From: an uncultured Lachnospiraceae bacterium
GTDB lineage: Bacteria; Bacillota; Clostridia; Lachnospirales; Lachnospiraceae
NCBI GenBank assembly: GCA_910585635.1
Contig: CAJUFE010000003.1
Coordinates: 103,824-167,823 of the forward strand
Reading direction: 5' to 3'
DNA: 64,000 bases
The notes beneath the pieces were generated by a model that saw only the letters and a list, made by a program, of their open reading frames with translations, searched no databases and was not told the origin of the DNA. The translations under genes were made by a program, and so were the position numbers. How positions within the stretch are numbered: the stretch's first letter is position 1; each line of letters begins with the position of its first letter. Shown in pieces: positions 39,401-48,377 of this stretch.

Positions 39401-39592
39401 GAGGAGCTTGCGTGCAGCTGAGAGGCCTGATGCAGGATGCTAAAGAAGGCCTCTCTTTAAGCTGTGCGGTCGCAGGGAGCCTGGCAGATGATCGCCGGCA
39501 AGGATGGCCATCAGCACCACAGGGCGCTGTGCAGGGATATATGGCATGCACGGCAGATGGGTGTGGGAGTTAGGAAAAGAGGAGGATATAGG

Positions 39593-40774
39593 ATGAGCTG
39601 GATCGGGAGAGAGGCATTAGGAGATAAGCCGGAGATCTCCACAGAGGAGGTAAAGACGGCGCTGGACATAGCCTGCGGGCAGGTGCTTTGCAACCTGGAG
39701 AGGTTTACAGAGCGGTTCCCCAAGGCATACAGTGTGGATGGGTTCTATGAGGCTACGGAAAATGTGGACTGGACCACCGGTTTTTGGACGGGAGAGGTCT
39801 GGCTGGCCTATGAGCACACCGGAGATGGGCGTCTGCGCCGGGCCGGGGAGGTACAGATGGACAGCTTCCTGGAGCGGATCGAGGGGAGGGTGGATGTGGA
39901 GACCCATGACCTGGGTTTCCTATATTCTCCTTCCTGCGTGGCCGGGTATAAGCTGACCGGGAGTCAGATCGGACGGGAAGCGGCGCTCTTAGCGGCCGAG
40001 GCCCTGATCGGGCGGTTCCATGAAAAGGGGAGCTTTATCCAGGCCTGGGGTCCCCTTGACGCGCCGGACAACTACCGGCTGATCATCGACAGCCTTTTGA
40101 ACCTGCCGCTGCTCTACTGGGCCACAGAGGAGACGGGGGATGGGCGGTTTTCGGATATCGCCGAAAAGCATATCCATTCCACCTTGTCTAATGTGGTCCG
40201 GCCGGACTATTCTACCTGGCATACCTTTTTCTTTGACCGGGCAACAGGGGCGCCGGACCACGGGGCTACCTGCCAGGGCTATCGGGACGGGTCGGCCTGG
40301 GCCAGAGGGCAGGCCTGGGGTGTATACGGAACGGCGATCGGATACCGTTATACGAAAAGGGCGGCCTATATCCCCCTCTTTGAAGGGGTGACAGACTATT
40401 TCCTGGCCCATCTGCCGGAGGATCTGGTGCCTTTCTGGGATCTGAGCTTTGGCGACGGGGATGAGCAGCCCAGAGATTCCTCCTCCGCCAGCATCGCGGC
40501 CTGCGGGATGCTGGAGATGGCGAAGTACCTGGATGGGGAAAAGAGCGCCTATTATAGGAAGATCGCCAGGAAGCTAATGAAGGCGCTGGCAGACCATTAT
40601 GCAGTGACAGATCCTGCGGCCTCCAATGGGCTGGTGCTCCACAGCACCTATTCCAATCACTCGCCTTATAACACCTGCAACCATTATGGGGTGGACGAGT
40701 GCAATATCTGGGGGGACTATTTCTATATGGAGGCTCTCACCAGGCTGTACAAGGATTGGGAGATGTATTGGTAG
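39593..40774 (+). CDS. Unsaturated glucuronyl hydrolase, GH88
   Basis: This 393-residue enzyme removes the 4,5-unsaturated uronic acid left at the end of oligosaccharides by polysaccharide lyases. The alpha/alpha-barrel family's two catalytic aspartates fit Asp106 (HDLGFLY) and Asp166 (IIDSLLNLPLL), spaced as in characterised unsaturated glucuronyl hydrolases. No signal peptide is present, so it acts inside the cell on imported fragments. ATG 39593 follows GAGGAGG. A lyase gene lies downstream. Confidence 0.9.
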   Translation: MSWIGREALGDKPEISTEEVKTALDIACGQVLCNLERFTERFPKAYSVDGFYEATENVDWTTGFWTGEVWLAYEHTGDGRLRRAGEVQMDSFLERIEGRVDVETHDLGFLYSPSCVAGYKLTGSQIGREAALLAAEALIGRFHEKGSFIQAWGPLDAPDNYRLIIDSLLNLPLLYWATEETGDGRFSDIAEKHIHSTLSNVVRPDYSTWHTFFFDRATGAPDHGATCQGYRDGSAWARGQAWGVYGTAIGYRYTKRAAYIPLFEGVTDYFLAHLPEDLVPFWDLSFGDGDEQPRDSSSASIAACGMLEMAKYLDGEKSAYYRKIARKLMKALADHYAVTDPAASNGLVLHSTYSNHSPYNTCNHYGVDECNIWGDYFYMEALTRLYKDWEMYW

Positions 40775-40934
40775 ATTGTTGATCGGGCGACCCGCAGATA
40801 CTGGGCTGGCTATGGATGTACTTTTTGCAGGAGGGGGCCGTTCTGTGGAAGCTCCCTCTTGTGTGTGGGATCGGTCATAGAAAGAGCAGGACTGGAGAGA
40901 AAAAGGGATGAGGAGAGAAGGAGAGCAGGAGAAG

Positions 40935-43076
40935 ATGACGAAAGAAGCATTTTTTGCAAGAGGGGACGAGCATTTCTTCTTTGAGGACGGGAAAGGCTGC
41001 GCGGCCTATTGCCGGGAGCATTGGGCGGAGGACTGCGCCCATATCATCCAGGTGGCGGACCGGGTGTGCAGGAACACCTTCCTCTTTGACCTGCCCCATG
41101 ATCTGGAGCAGACCTGGGAGCCGGTCTGCTTTGACCCGGAGGGGGAGGTGGACTGGGAGTACCAGCCGGACAGCGATCCGGAATTTACCTATCAGTTCAA
41201 CCGGCACCGGTATTTTATCTGTCTTGGGCAGGCCTATCAGCTGACGGGAGAGGAACGGTATGCTGAGCATTTCGTCCGTCTCCTGACGGACTGGATCCGG
41301 CGTGTAAAGCGGACGGAGCGCTCGGAAAAGACCACCTGGAGGATCTTGGAGGCGGGCTTTCGAGGCGAGTACTGGGTGAAGGCGATCCGGTATTTTAAGG
41401 ACAGCCCGCTGCTGACCGATGAGGTGGTGGACCTTTTTTACCAGTGCCTGATCGAACACGGGGAGTACATCATCCAGATGCATTCTCCCTATCGTTATAT
41501 CAGCAACTGGGGTGTCCTGGAGAACCACGGCCTCTTTGAGATCGGGATCGCCATGCCCGATAAGGAACGGCGTCAGTGGTATACCCGCATCGCCTTAGAG
41601 CACCTGGAGGTCCAGGCCCGGATGGGGATCTTAGGTGACGGCGTCCAGTGGGAGCAGTCCCCCATGTACCATAATGAGGTGCTCCACTGCTTTGAGGATG
41701 TGCTCCTTCTGGCCTTCCGAAACAAGATCCAGGTACCGGAGGCGATCCTGGAGGCGGTGAAGAGGATGGCTTACGCGGATCTGACCTGGCAGAAGCCGGA
41801 CGGGCGGGAGTTCATGATGGGGGATAGCGACGACATGGATATCCGGGACCAGATCGGCATGGCGGCCTATCTGTTCAAGGACCCGGTGCTGAAATATGGC
41901 GGCAGGTCGGTGCTGGACTATGAGAGCGTATGGGACGCAGGTCTGGTGGGCGCGAGAGAGTACGAAGCCATGGAGGCGCGGGAGCCGGGCTTTTTGTCGG
42001 CGGCTCTGGAGGATTCCGGGAACTATTATCTGCGCGGCAGCTGGAAGGAGGACGGGGATCTGCTCCATTTCCACTGTGGGACCATGGGCGCGGGCCACGG
42101 CCATTCCGATAAGCTCCATGTGGACCTGGTGATCCAGGGCGAGGATGTGCTGACGGATTCCGGACGGTATACTTATGCGGTGGATAAAGGCCGCTTTGAC
42201 TTTAAGGACCCCACAGCCCATAATACGATCACGGTGGACGGGAAGCCCTTTACCGTCTGCAGGGACTCCTGGGCGTGCAGCAAGCTGTGCCAGCCGGTAA
42301 AACAGCCCTGTAAGCTTGGGGGGTCTTACGAGTTTATCCAGGGCGGCCATCTGGGGTATCTGGATGGGGCTGGCGGCGTCTTTGTCAACCGGAAGATCAT
42401 CTACATCCGGCCATCCCTCTATATCATCATGGATGAGATGTACACAGGGGATGCCCATTCCTATGAGCAGTACTGGCATTTCAGCGACAGAGGGCAGGTG
42501 GCCTTGGGGCAGCCGGTCCCTGTGGAGCCTGTACAGCTGCCGGGACTGGATGAGGCGGGGGATCCGGACCCTACGATCAAGAGAGGGAAGGAACGGGTCT
42601 ACACCACGGAGGAGATCGGCACGCCGCCGGTACAGACGGCTGTGTTCACCGGAGAAAAGGCCCAGGCCCGGTTCTTCTTCATGACCCTAGGGGTCCGGAC
42701 CCGGTTTTTCAGCAGCAAGATCGCCCGCCACTATAACTGTGCAGAAGAGCGGGCGGCCCTCAAGGTATCCGCAGAGGGGAAAGGCTTTACATCCCTCCTC
42801 ACGGTCATCCAGGGCGGCGAAAAGGGCAGCCTTCCCGACTGCCGTGTGCTGAAGCTCCCGGTCAAGTCCACGTTAAAGGGGATCTATTATCCGCCCTCTA
42901 TGGCAGAAGGGTTGAAGATCTGGGTGGACGGGAAGGAATATGTGGTCATCATCTGCCACCAGGAGGTCAATTCCCCCACCGATCTGGAAGAGGTGGACGG
43001 GTGCATGGGGTTTGGGGATGTGATCGTGTTCGATAAGGCGGTGGAGGATAAGGTGGGGACGGTGCTCTGCTATTGA
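40935..43076 (+). CDS. Heparinase II/III-family polysaccharide lyase
   Basis: This 713-residue protein has an alpha-helical toroid N-terminal half (about 1-370, with ISNWGVLENHGLFEIGIAMP) and a beta-sandwich C-terminal half starting near the GAGHGHSDKLHVDLVIQGED motif. Members cleave uronic-acid polymers or oligomers by beta-elimination. No signal peptide is seen, so it should act on imported oligosaccharides. ATG 40935 is preferred; ATG 40908 would add nine residues. The exact substrate cannot be read. Confidence 0.85.
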   Translation: MTKEAFFARGDEHFFFEDGKGCAAYCREHWAEDCAHIIQVADRVCRNTFLFDLPHDLEQTWEPVCFDPEGEVDWEYQPDSDPEFTYQFNRHRYFICLGQAYQLTGEERYAEHFVRLLTDWIRRVKRTERSEKTTWRILEAGFRGEYWVKAIRYFKDSPLLTDEVVDLFYQCLIEHGEYIIQMHSPYRYISNWGVLENHGLFEIGIAMPDKERRQWYTRIALEHLEVQARMGILGDGVQWEQSPMYHNEVLHCFEDVLLLAFRNKIQVPEAILEAVKRMAYADLTWQKPDGREFMMGDSDDMDIRDQIGMAAYLFKDPVLKYGGRSVLDYESVWDAGLVGAREYEAMEAREPGFLSAALEDSGNYYLRGSWKEDGDLLHFHCGTMGAGHGHSDKLHVDLVIQGEDVLTDSGRYTYAVDKGRFDFKDPTAHNTITVDGKPFTVCRDSWACSKLCQPVKQPCKLGGSYEFIQGGHLGYLDGAGGVFVNRKIIYIRPSLYIIMDEMYTGDAHSYEQYWHFSDRGQVALGQPVPVEPVQLPGLDEAGDPDPTIKRGKERVYTTEEIGTPPVQTAVFTGEKAQARFFFMTLGVRTRFFSSKIARHYNCAEERAALKVSAEGKGFTSLLTVIQGGEKGSLPDCRVLKLPVKSTLKGIYYPPSMAEGLKIWVDGKEYVVIICHQEVNSPTDLEEVDGCMGFGDVIVFDKAVEDKVGTVLCY

Positions 43077-43115
43077 GATATTGGGGCCATTTGTCACATT
43101 TTTAACGATATCAGC

Positions 43116-43143
43116 TTGTCTTTTAAGGGAAGCGTGCTATACT
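43116..43143 (+). promoter_or_regulatory. Promoter candidate for fucO
   Basis: TTGTCT (43116-43121) and TATACT (43138-43143) are 16 bp apart, about 140 bp before the gene. The long leader has no recognised riboswitch. Confidence 0.55.
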
Positions 43144-43289
43144 GGATATATGAACATGCGCCGTCTGCAAGCTGTCGATGTGCCGTTGACCGTCCCCACT
43201 TGGATGTAAAGGGACTGTGGGTGTGCCGGGTCCGCGGCAGGTGCATGGGGTGCAGCAAGGAAGAGTGTTAAAGAAAAGGAGAAGGTACT

Positions 43290-44438
43290 ATGGCAAACAG
43301 GATCGTATTGAATGAAACCTCTTATCACGGCGCGGGAGCGATCAAGGAGATCGCGGGTGAGGCAAAGGCCCGGGGCTTTAAAAAGGCCTTTGTGTGCTCG
43401 GATCCGGACCTGATCAAGTTTAATGTGACCAAGAAGGTGACGGATGTGCTGGACGGGGCAGGGCTGGCTTATGAGATCTATTCTAATATCAAGCCCAATC
43501 CCACGATCGAGAACGTGCAGACCGGCGTGGAAGCCTTCAAGGCCTCCGGAGCGGACTATCTGGTAGCGATCGGCGGCGGGTCTTCTATGGATACGGCCAA
43601 GGCGATCGGCATCATCGTGGCCAATCCAGAGTTTGCGGACGTGCGCAGCTTAGAAGGGGTAGCGCCCACCAAGGAGAAATGTGTCCCGATCATCGCCGTC
43701 CCCACCACAGCAGGGACAGCCGCGGAGGTGACGATCAACTATGTGATCACCGACGCGGAGAAGAACCGGAAGATGGTCTGTGTGGATGTCCATGATATCC
43801 CGGTGGTGGCCATCGTGGATCCGGAGATGATGGCCTCCATGCCCAAGGGCCTGACAGCCGCTACCGGGATGGATGCCCTGACCCACGCGATCGAGGGCTA
43901 CATCACCAAGGGCGCCTGGGAGATGACGGATATGTTCCACTTAAAGGCGATCGAGATCATCGCGGCCTCCCTGCGGGATGCGGTGGCCAACACGCCGGAT
44001 GGCCGTACCCAGATGGCCCTGGGCCAGTATATCGCGGGCATGGGCTTCTCCAATGTAGGCCTTGGCATCGTCCATTCCATGGCCCATCCGCTGGGCGCGC
44101 TGTATGACACGCCTCATGGTGTAGCTAATGCGATCATCCTGCCCACGGTCATGGAGTATAATGCGCCTGCCACCGGTGATAAGTATAAGTATATCGCCAA
44201 GGCCATGGGCGTGGAGGGCGTGGACGCCATGAGCCAGGAGGAGTACCGGAAGGCGGCGATCCAGGCGGTGAAGGAGCTGTCCGCTGACGTGGGGATCCCG
44301 GCAGACTTAAAGGAGATCGTCAAGAAGGAGGACCTGCAGTTCTTGTCCGAGTCCGCATTTGCCGATGCCTGCCGTCCGGGGAATCCCAGAGACACTTCGG
44401 TGGAGGAGATCAAGGCGCTGTATGAGTCCCTGCTATAG
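43290..44438 (+). CDS. fucO: Lactaldehyde reductase (iron alcohol dehydrogenase)
   Basis: This 382-residue group III alcohol dehydrogenase reduces L-lactaldehyde to 1,2-propanediol with NADH. It resembles E. coli FucO along its whole length (start MANRIVLNET, then IGGGSSMDTAKAIGII for nucleotide binding). The four iron ligands are Asp195, His199, His262 and His276, one residue offset from FucO. It fits fermentation of deoxy sugars or uronate products. It stands alone between two unrelated loci. Confidence 0.93.
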   Translation: MANRIVLNETSYHGAGAIKEIAGEAKARGFKKAFVCSDPDLIKFNVTKKVTDVLDGAGLAYEIYSNIKPNPTIENVQTGVEAFKASGADYLVAIGGGSSMDTAKAIGIIVANPEFADVRSLEGVAPTKEKCVPIIAVPTTAGTAAEVTINYVITDAEKNRKMVCVDVHDIPVVAIVDPEMMASMPKGLTAATGMDALTHAIEGYITKGAWEMTDMFHLKAIEIIAASLRDAVANTPDGRTQMALGQYIAGMGFSNVGLGIVHSMAHPLGALYDTPHGVANAIILPTVMEYNAPATGDKYKYIAKAMGVEGVDAMSQEEYRKAAIQAVKELSADVGIPADLKEIVKKEDLQFLSESAFADACRPGNPRDTSVEEIKALYESLL

Positions 44439-44742
44439 GATGGTGCAGGCTGAAAAGTTGTAACTGTCCAGATCCCCTGAACGGTTACGAAAAGTTTGCT
44501 GATCAGATGGCGATATAGCGGATAGTTGATAGATAGGGATTGTTGCAAAAAGTAAAGATCCTACCGTATGCGGGATAGATCCTTTTGGATGGGATACCGT
44601 ATACAGTGGGATCTTTGTTTTTACGACCACTCCTTTTTGTGTGGGCAGACCCTTGCATTCGGAGCGAGGGACAGGTCTGGCAAAGCCGTTCAGGTATCGC
44701 GATGTCGCGATGTGTTTGCTTATGGCCGTATAGTCCTATGCC
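44439..44742. other. Gap between fucO and the GntR gene
   Basis: The two genes converge here. The gap contains the fucO terminator (44554-44622) and a palindromic TATCGCGATGTCGCGATG at about 44696-44713. No gene is supported. Confidence 0.6.
44554..44622 (+). terminator. Terminator after fucO
   Basis: AAAGATCC (44554-44561) pairs with GGATCTTT (44609-44616) around an arm with an inner ATCC/GGAT hairpin, followed by GTTTTT. Confidence 0.7.
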
Positions 44743-45456
44743 CTATCGGGAGCGCAGATATTCGTCCTCTAACAGCTCATCCTGCAATCGCGCCAGCTTT
44801 TCTGTGTCACGTTCTCGGATCCCGTCAAAAAGCTTTCGATGATGGGAGATCGTCTCCTCTTTACCATAAATATGCCAGGTGGTCTCTGAATTGGCCTTAT
44901 ACACGTCGAACAGGACTTCCTTCAGGGACTCGTACAGCTGGATGAACAGGTTGTTCCCGGACAGCTGGCAGATGGCGAAATGGAAATGGTAGTGGGCAGC
45001 ATGAAAAGCATCTTCATCTTCCTGGTCTATCGCATGTTCCATTTGGTCAAGGGCCTCTTTAAGGGCTTCTAGTTTTTCTGGTGGGGTTGGGGCCAGGGTG
45101 ACCAGCCGGAGCACACAGTATTCGATCAAGACCCGGAATTGATTGATCTCATTCCGGTCGTCAGTCAAAAGGTTACTCCTTAATAATTCTGATAAAAAAG
45201 AACGAAAGCTGAAATCACAGACAAAAGAGCCTTCGCCTACCCGTGTCTCGATGATCCCCAAGGTGTTGAGCTTTTGCAGGGCCATCTTTAAGGTGACCCG
45301 GCTCACGCCCAGATCACGGGCCAGCTCGATCTCAGAGGGGATCTTCTCCCCTTTCTTCCATTTCCCATTGGCGATCTTCCGGACGATGATGTCATAGACC
45401 TGGTCTGTGACGGTCTGCCGATGGATCGTATCGATGTTTTTTCCCATTTGTATCAT
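44743..45456 (-). CDS. GntR-family regulator (FadR subfamily)
   Basis: The product has 237 residues from ATG 45456, chosen for AGGAG just upstream; an extension to 45522 is possible. The winged-helix domain (about 10-75) has the family pattern GEKIPSEIELARDLGVSR. The FCD ligand domain follows, with helices carrying DAFHAAHYHFHFAICQLSGN and the acidic and histidine residues that bind metal or acids. It faces the sugar-acid dehydratase operon and probably represses it until a sugar acid is present. Confidence 0.88.
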   Translation of the reverse strand: MIQMGKNIDTIHRQTVTDQVYDIIVRKIANGKWKKGEKIPSEIELARDLGVSRVTLKMALQKLNTLGIIETRVGEGSFVCDFSFRSFLSELLRSNLLTDDRNEINQFRVLIEYCVLRLVTLAPTPPEKLEALKEALDQMEHAIDQEDEDAFHAAHYHFHFAICQLSGNNLFIQLYESLKEVLFDVYKANSETTWHIYGKEETISHHRKLFDGIRERDTEKLARLQDELLEDEYLRSR

Positions 45457-45862
45457 ACCACTCCTGTTCATTTGGATCCAATATGTTTCTTTCATCATAA
45501 CAAATTTGGCGGGATAGGGCAATCCCTAAACGTGTCGGTCACTTAGTCGGTCATAGGGTAGTTGCTTTTCACACCCACGCCAGGGAGCCTTATCGCGTAG
45601 AGATGTCGCAAAGGGGCCGCTCCCTCCGCTATAAGATTGGATGAGCGTTCTGCGTAGATGTTGGGATCAACGTATCACAAATGTGAAAATGTACAAAATA
45701 TACAAGGAGATCCGTCTATATTTAACAGATCTGATAAAAAGCATTGACTTTTCGCCAGGAGTGGGATACTATACTTGTAAGGTTGACTAGCAACTGGTCG
45801 AGTAGCCAACATAACAGATCCGGATCAAAAAATGACCATAAAAAAGAAGGGATGAGAGAAAG
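45457..45862. promoter_or_regulatory. Divergent control region of the GntR gene and dehydratase operon
   Basis: TTGACT (45744-45749) and TACTAT (45767-45772), 17 bp apart, form a plausible promoter for the dehydratase. Just after it an inverted repeat GTTGACTA/TAGCCAAC (45782-45789, 45803-45810) encloses a second dyad and is well placed as a repressor site. Nearer the GntR gene, GTCGGTCA is repeated directly (45534-45541, 45546-45553), and AGGGAGC/GCTCCCT (45582-45588, 45619-45625) can form a hairpin. Confidence 0.6.
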
Positions 45863-47050
45863 ATGAAGATCACAAAAGTGGATATCTACATGCTCGATGC
45901 CACTGCCCAGAGGGCCAGCAGGAGACCGATCTGCTGCCGTGTCTGGACAGATGAAGGGTTTTATGGAGATGGGGAGGCGGGGATCGCCTTTGACTTTGCC
46001 GCGCCTGCGGGGATCGGCATGCTGCAGGATATCTCCCGTCTGGTGATCGGGAAGGATCCTATGCGTACGGACGAGCTATGGGAGCGGATGTTTAAGATCA
46101 GCTTCTGGGGCCAAGGCGGCGGACCGGTGGTGTTCGCGGCGATCAGTGCGATCGATATCGCCCTGATGGATATCAAGGGAAAGGTCCTGGGGGTGCCGAT
46201 CTATGAGCTGCTGGGTGGGATGGTCAATGACAGCATCCGCTGCTATGCCTCCCAGCTCCAGTTCGGCTGGAACGAGGATGTGGGGCCCAGGGGGACGGCA
46301 AAGGAATACGCGGATATCTGCCGGTATGCCATGGAGGACGGCTATGATGCCGTAAAGCTGGACTTTACCATGTATGACCGGGATAAGAGGGATATCCCCA
46401 ACCGGGACTGCGAAGGGTTTATCTCTAAAGACTTCTATAAAATGGTGGAGGAGCGGATCGTGGCGATCAGGGAGGCCTGCGGGGATGTGGACATCATCAT
46501 GGAGAACCATGGGCGCACCGATGTGACCTCCGCGATCAAGCTGGGGGAGCTTTGTGACAAGTATGACTTTTATGCGCTGGAGGAGCCGGCTACGCCTCTC
46601 CGCCCGGAATTCCAGAAGCTGATCCGGGAGAAGGTGCGGACACCTTTGGCTGCAGGAGAGCGTTTATACAGCAGATGGCAGTTCTTAAATTATTTTAAGG
46701 ATAATTCGATCCAGCTGGTCCAGCCGGACGCGTGCAACTGCGGTGGCATCTCAGAATGTAAGAAGATTTGTACCATGGCGGAGGCCTTTGACGTGAAGGC
46801 CCAGATCCACTGTGCGGGAGGGCCGATCTCCACGGCCGCGGCACTGCAACTCACGGCGGCCACCACCAATTTCGCGATCTATGAGCATCATTTCCGCTCA
46901 ACGCAGCCGGCGATCGCCCGTCTGGGTAAATATGAGCAGCAACCTAAGGATGGCAAGTTCTATGTGAGCGACCGGCCGGGCCTGGGACAGGAGCTTTCGG
47001 AGGCCGCGATCACGGAGGCACTGATCCATGTGACTGTAGACGAGCCGTGA
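45863..47050 (+). CDS. Acid-sugar dehydratase, enolase superfamily (GalD-like)
   Basis: This 395-residue protein belongs to the mandelate-racemase group of dehydratases that turn sugar acids into 2-keto-3-deoxy acids. The metal ligands and bases align with galactonate dehydratase at identical spacing: Glu214 (Asp in GalD), His216 in NHGR, Glu240, Glu266 in GERLYSRW, and His316 in IHC. The capping domain is residues 1-125. The Asp-to-Glu change at the first ligand makes the substrate uncertain. It heads an operon with two carriers. Confidence 0.87.
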   Translation: MKITKVDIYMLDATAQRASRRPICCRVWTDEGFYGDGEAGIAFDFAAPAGIGMLQDISRLVIGKDPMRTDELWERMFKISFWGQGGGPVVFAAISAIDIALMDIKGKVLGVPIYELLGGMVNDSIRCYASQLQFGWNEDVGPRGTAKEYADICRYAMEDGYDAVKLDFTMYDRDKRDIPNRDCEGFISKDFYKMVEERIVAIREACGDVDIIMENHGRTDVTSAIKLGELCDKYDFYALEEPATPLRPEFQKLIREKVRTPLAAGERLYSRWQFLNYFKDNSIQLVQPDACNCGGISECKKICTMAEAFDVKAQIHCAGGPISTAAALQLTAATTNFAIYEHHFRSTQPAIARLGKYEQQPKDGKFYVSDRPGLGQELSEAAITEALIHVTVDEP

Positions 47051-47072
47051 TGGAGAAAGGAGCGGAAAGGAT

Positions 47073-48362
47073 ATGCGGTTTTTGGGTTTAAAGAAAAACT
47101 GGAAGCAGTGGCTGAGTTTATTCTGTCTTTGTGTAGGAGGCGGGTCGATCTATAAGCTCCCCTACATCCGCGATGTTTTTTATGTACAGTTCCAGGAAGC
47201 TTTTAATGCGACCAACACACAGATGGGACTGATGATGACGGTCTATGCCCTCACCTGCGCGGTCTGCTTTCTGCCGGGCGGCTGGCTGACGGACCTGATA
47301 CCGGCAAAATATCTGGTATCCATCGGTCTCTTCACCACAGGGGCCACCGGTCTTTTGCTGATGTCCATCCCGCCTATGGGGATCGTCCTGCTGGCCCAGG
47401 CGATCTTCGGGATCACCACCACGCTGTTGTTCTGGGAGGCCATGTTCAAAGGCGTCCGCATCCTGGGTTCTCCAGAGGAGCAGGGGAGACTGTTCGGACT
47501 ACTGGAAGGGGGCCGGGGGATCGCCTCCACCCTCATATCTTTCGCAGCCCTTGCGGTATGCGCGAAGCTGGGAGAGGGTAAGCTAGGTATGCAGGGGACG
47601 ATCGTGTTCTACTCGGTGGTGCTGATGGCGCTGGGGGTCATGTGCTTCTTCCTCATGGATAAAAACCCTGTAGAAGGGAAGATCAATGCAAAGGAATGTC
47701 TGGTGGGCATGCTCCAGGTCTTAAAGTTGCCTAAGGTGTGGCTAGCCGGCCTGATCGTATTCTGCGGCTATGCAGCTTACCAGTGCCTGGGTTACTTTAC
47801 CCCGTATCTGGTCAATGTGTATGGGATGAGCACCAGCATGGGCTCGGTGATCAGCATCATCAGGACCTACATCCTGGCGATCGTGATCGCACCTGTGGGA
47901 GGCGCTTTAGCGGATAAAAAGGGTTCAAAGGTGAAATTTCTCCAGTATATCTACATCATCGGGATCATTTTAGCGGTGCTGCCGATCTTTATCACACCGG
48001 GGGACGGGACGCTCTTCCTCATGGTGGCGGTGATGCTCTGTGTAGCGGCCACGGTCATGGTCTTAAGAGGGATCTACTATTCGACTACTGCGGAGATCAA
48101 TATCCCGGTGGTGCTTGCAGGTGCCGCGTTAGGCCTCATGTCCCAGCTGGGGAACGCGCCGGACTTTTTCCTGCAGACCATGTGCGGGTACTTTATCGAC
48201 ACTCATCCAGGACGTGCCGGGTATCAGATGGTGTTTGCGACCATGGCGGTCCTTTGCGCACTGGGGCTGCTATTCTGTATCCTTCTTTACGGGATGACCA
48301 AAAAGGAGAAGGAGAAAGAGACCAAAGTAGACTTTAAAGTCTCCAATGCAGATATCCTTTAA
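47073..48362 (+). CDS. MFS transporter, probably for a sugar acid
   Basis: This 429-residue protein has twelve membrane spans and the pattern of the major facilitator superfamily (GGWLTDLIPAKYLVSIG in loop 2-3, ADKKGSKVKF in loop 8-9). It ends with a charged cytoplasmic tail. It lies 22 bp after the dehydratase gene and may import that enzyme's substrate. Confidence 0.88.
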   Translation: MRFLGLKKNWKQWLSLFCLCVGGGSIYKLPYIRDVFYVQFQEAFNATNTQMGLMMTVYALTCAVCFLPGGWLTDLIPAKYLVSIGLFTTGATGLLLMSIPPMGIVLLAQAIFGITTTLLFWEAMFKGVRILGSPEEQGRLFGLLEGGRGIASTLISFAALAVCAKLGEGKLGMQGTIVFYSVVLMALGVMCFFLMDKNPVEGKINAKECLVGMLQVLKLPKVWLAGLIVFCGYAAYQCLGYFTPYLVNVYGMSTSMGSVISIIRTYILAIVIAPVGGALADKKGSKVKFLQYIYIIGIILAVLPIFITPGDGTLFLMVAVMLCVAATVMVLRGIYYSTTAEINIPVVLAGAALGLMSQLGNAPDFFLQTMCGYFIDTHPGRAGYQMVFATMAVLCALGLLFCILLYGMTKKEKEKETKVDFKVSNADIL

Positions 48363-48377
48363 AGGTTGAAAGGGATC

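Noticed and set aside
41631..42479. A 282-codon minus-strand frame inside the lyase gene
   Set aside because: Lies entirely within a conserved enzyme gene; composition is that of an antisense shadow.
43290..44438. Assignment of the iron alcohol dehydrogenase to butanol or glycerol dehydrogenases
   Set aside because: Full-length similarity and the iron ligand positions fit FucO better; substrate still needs testing.
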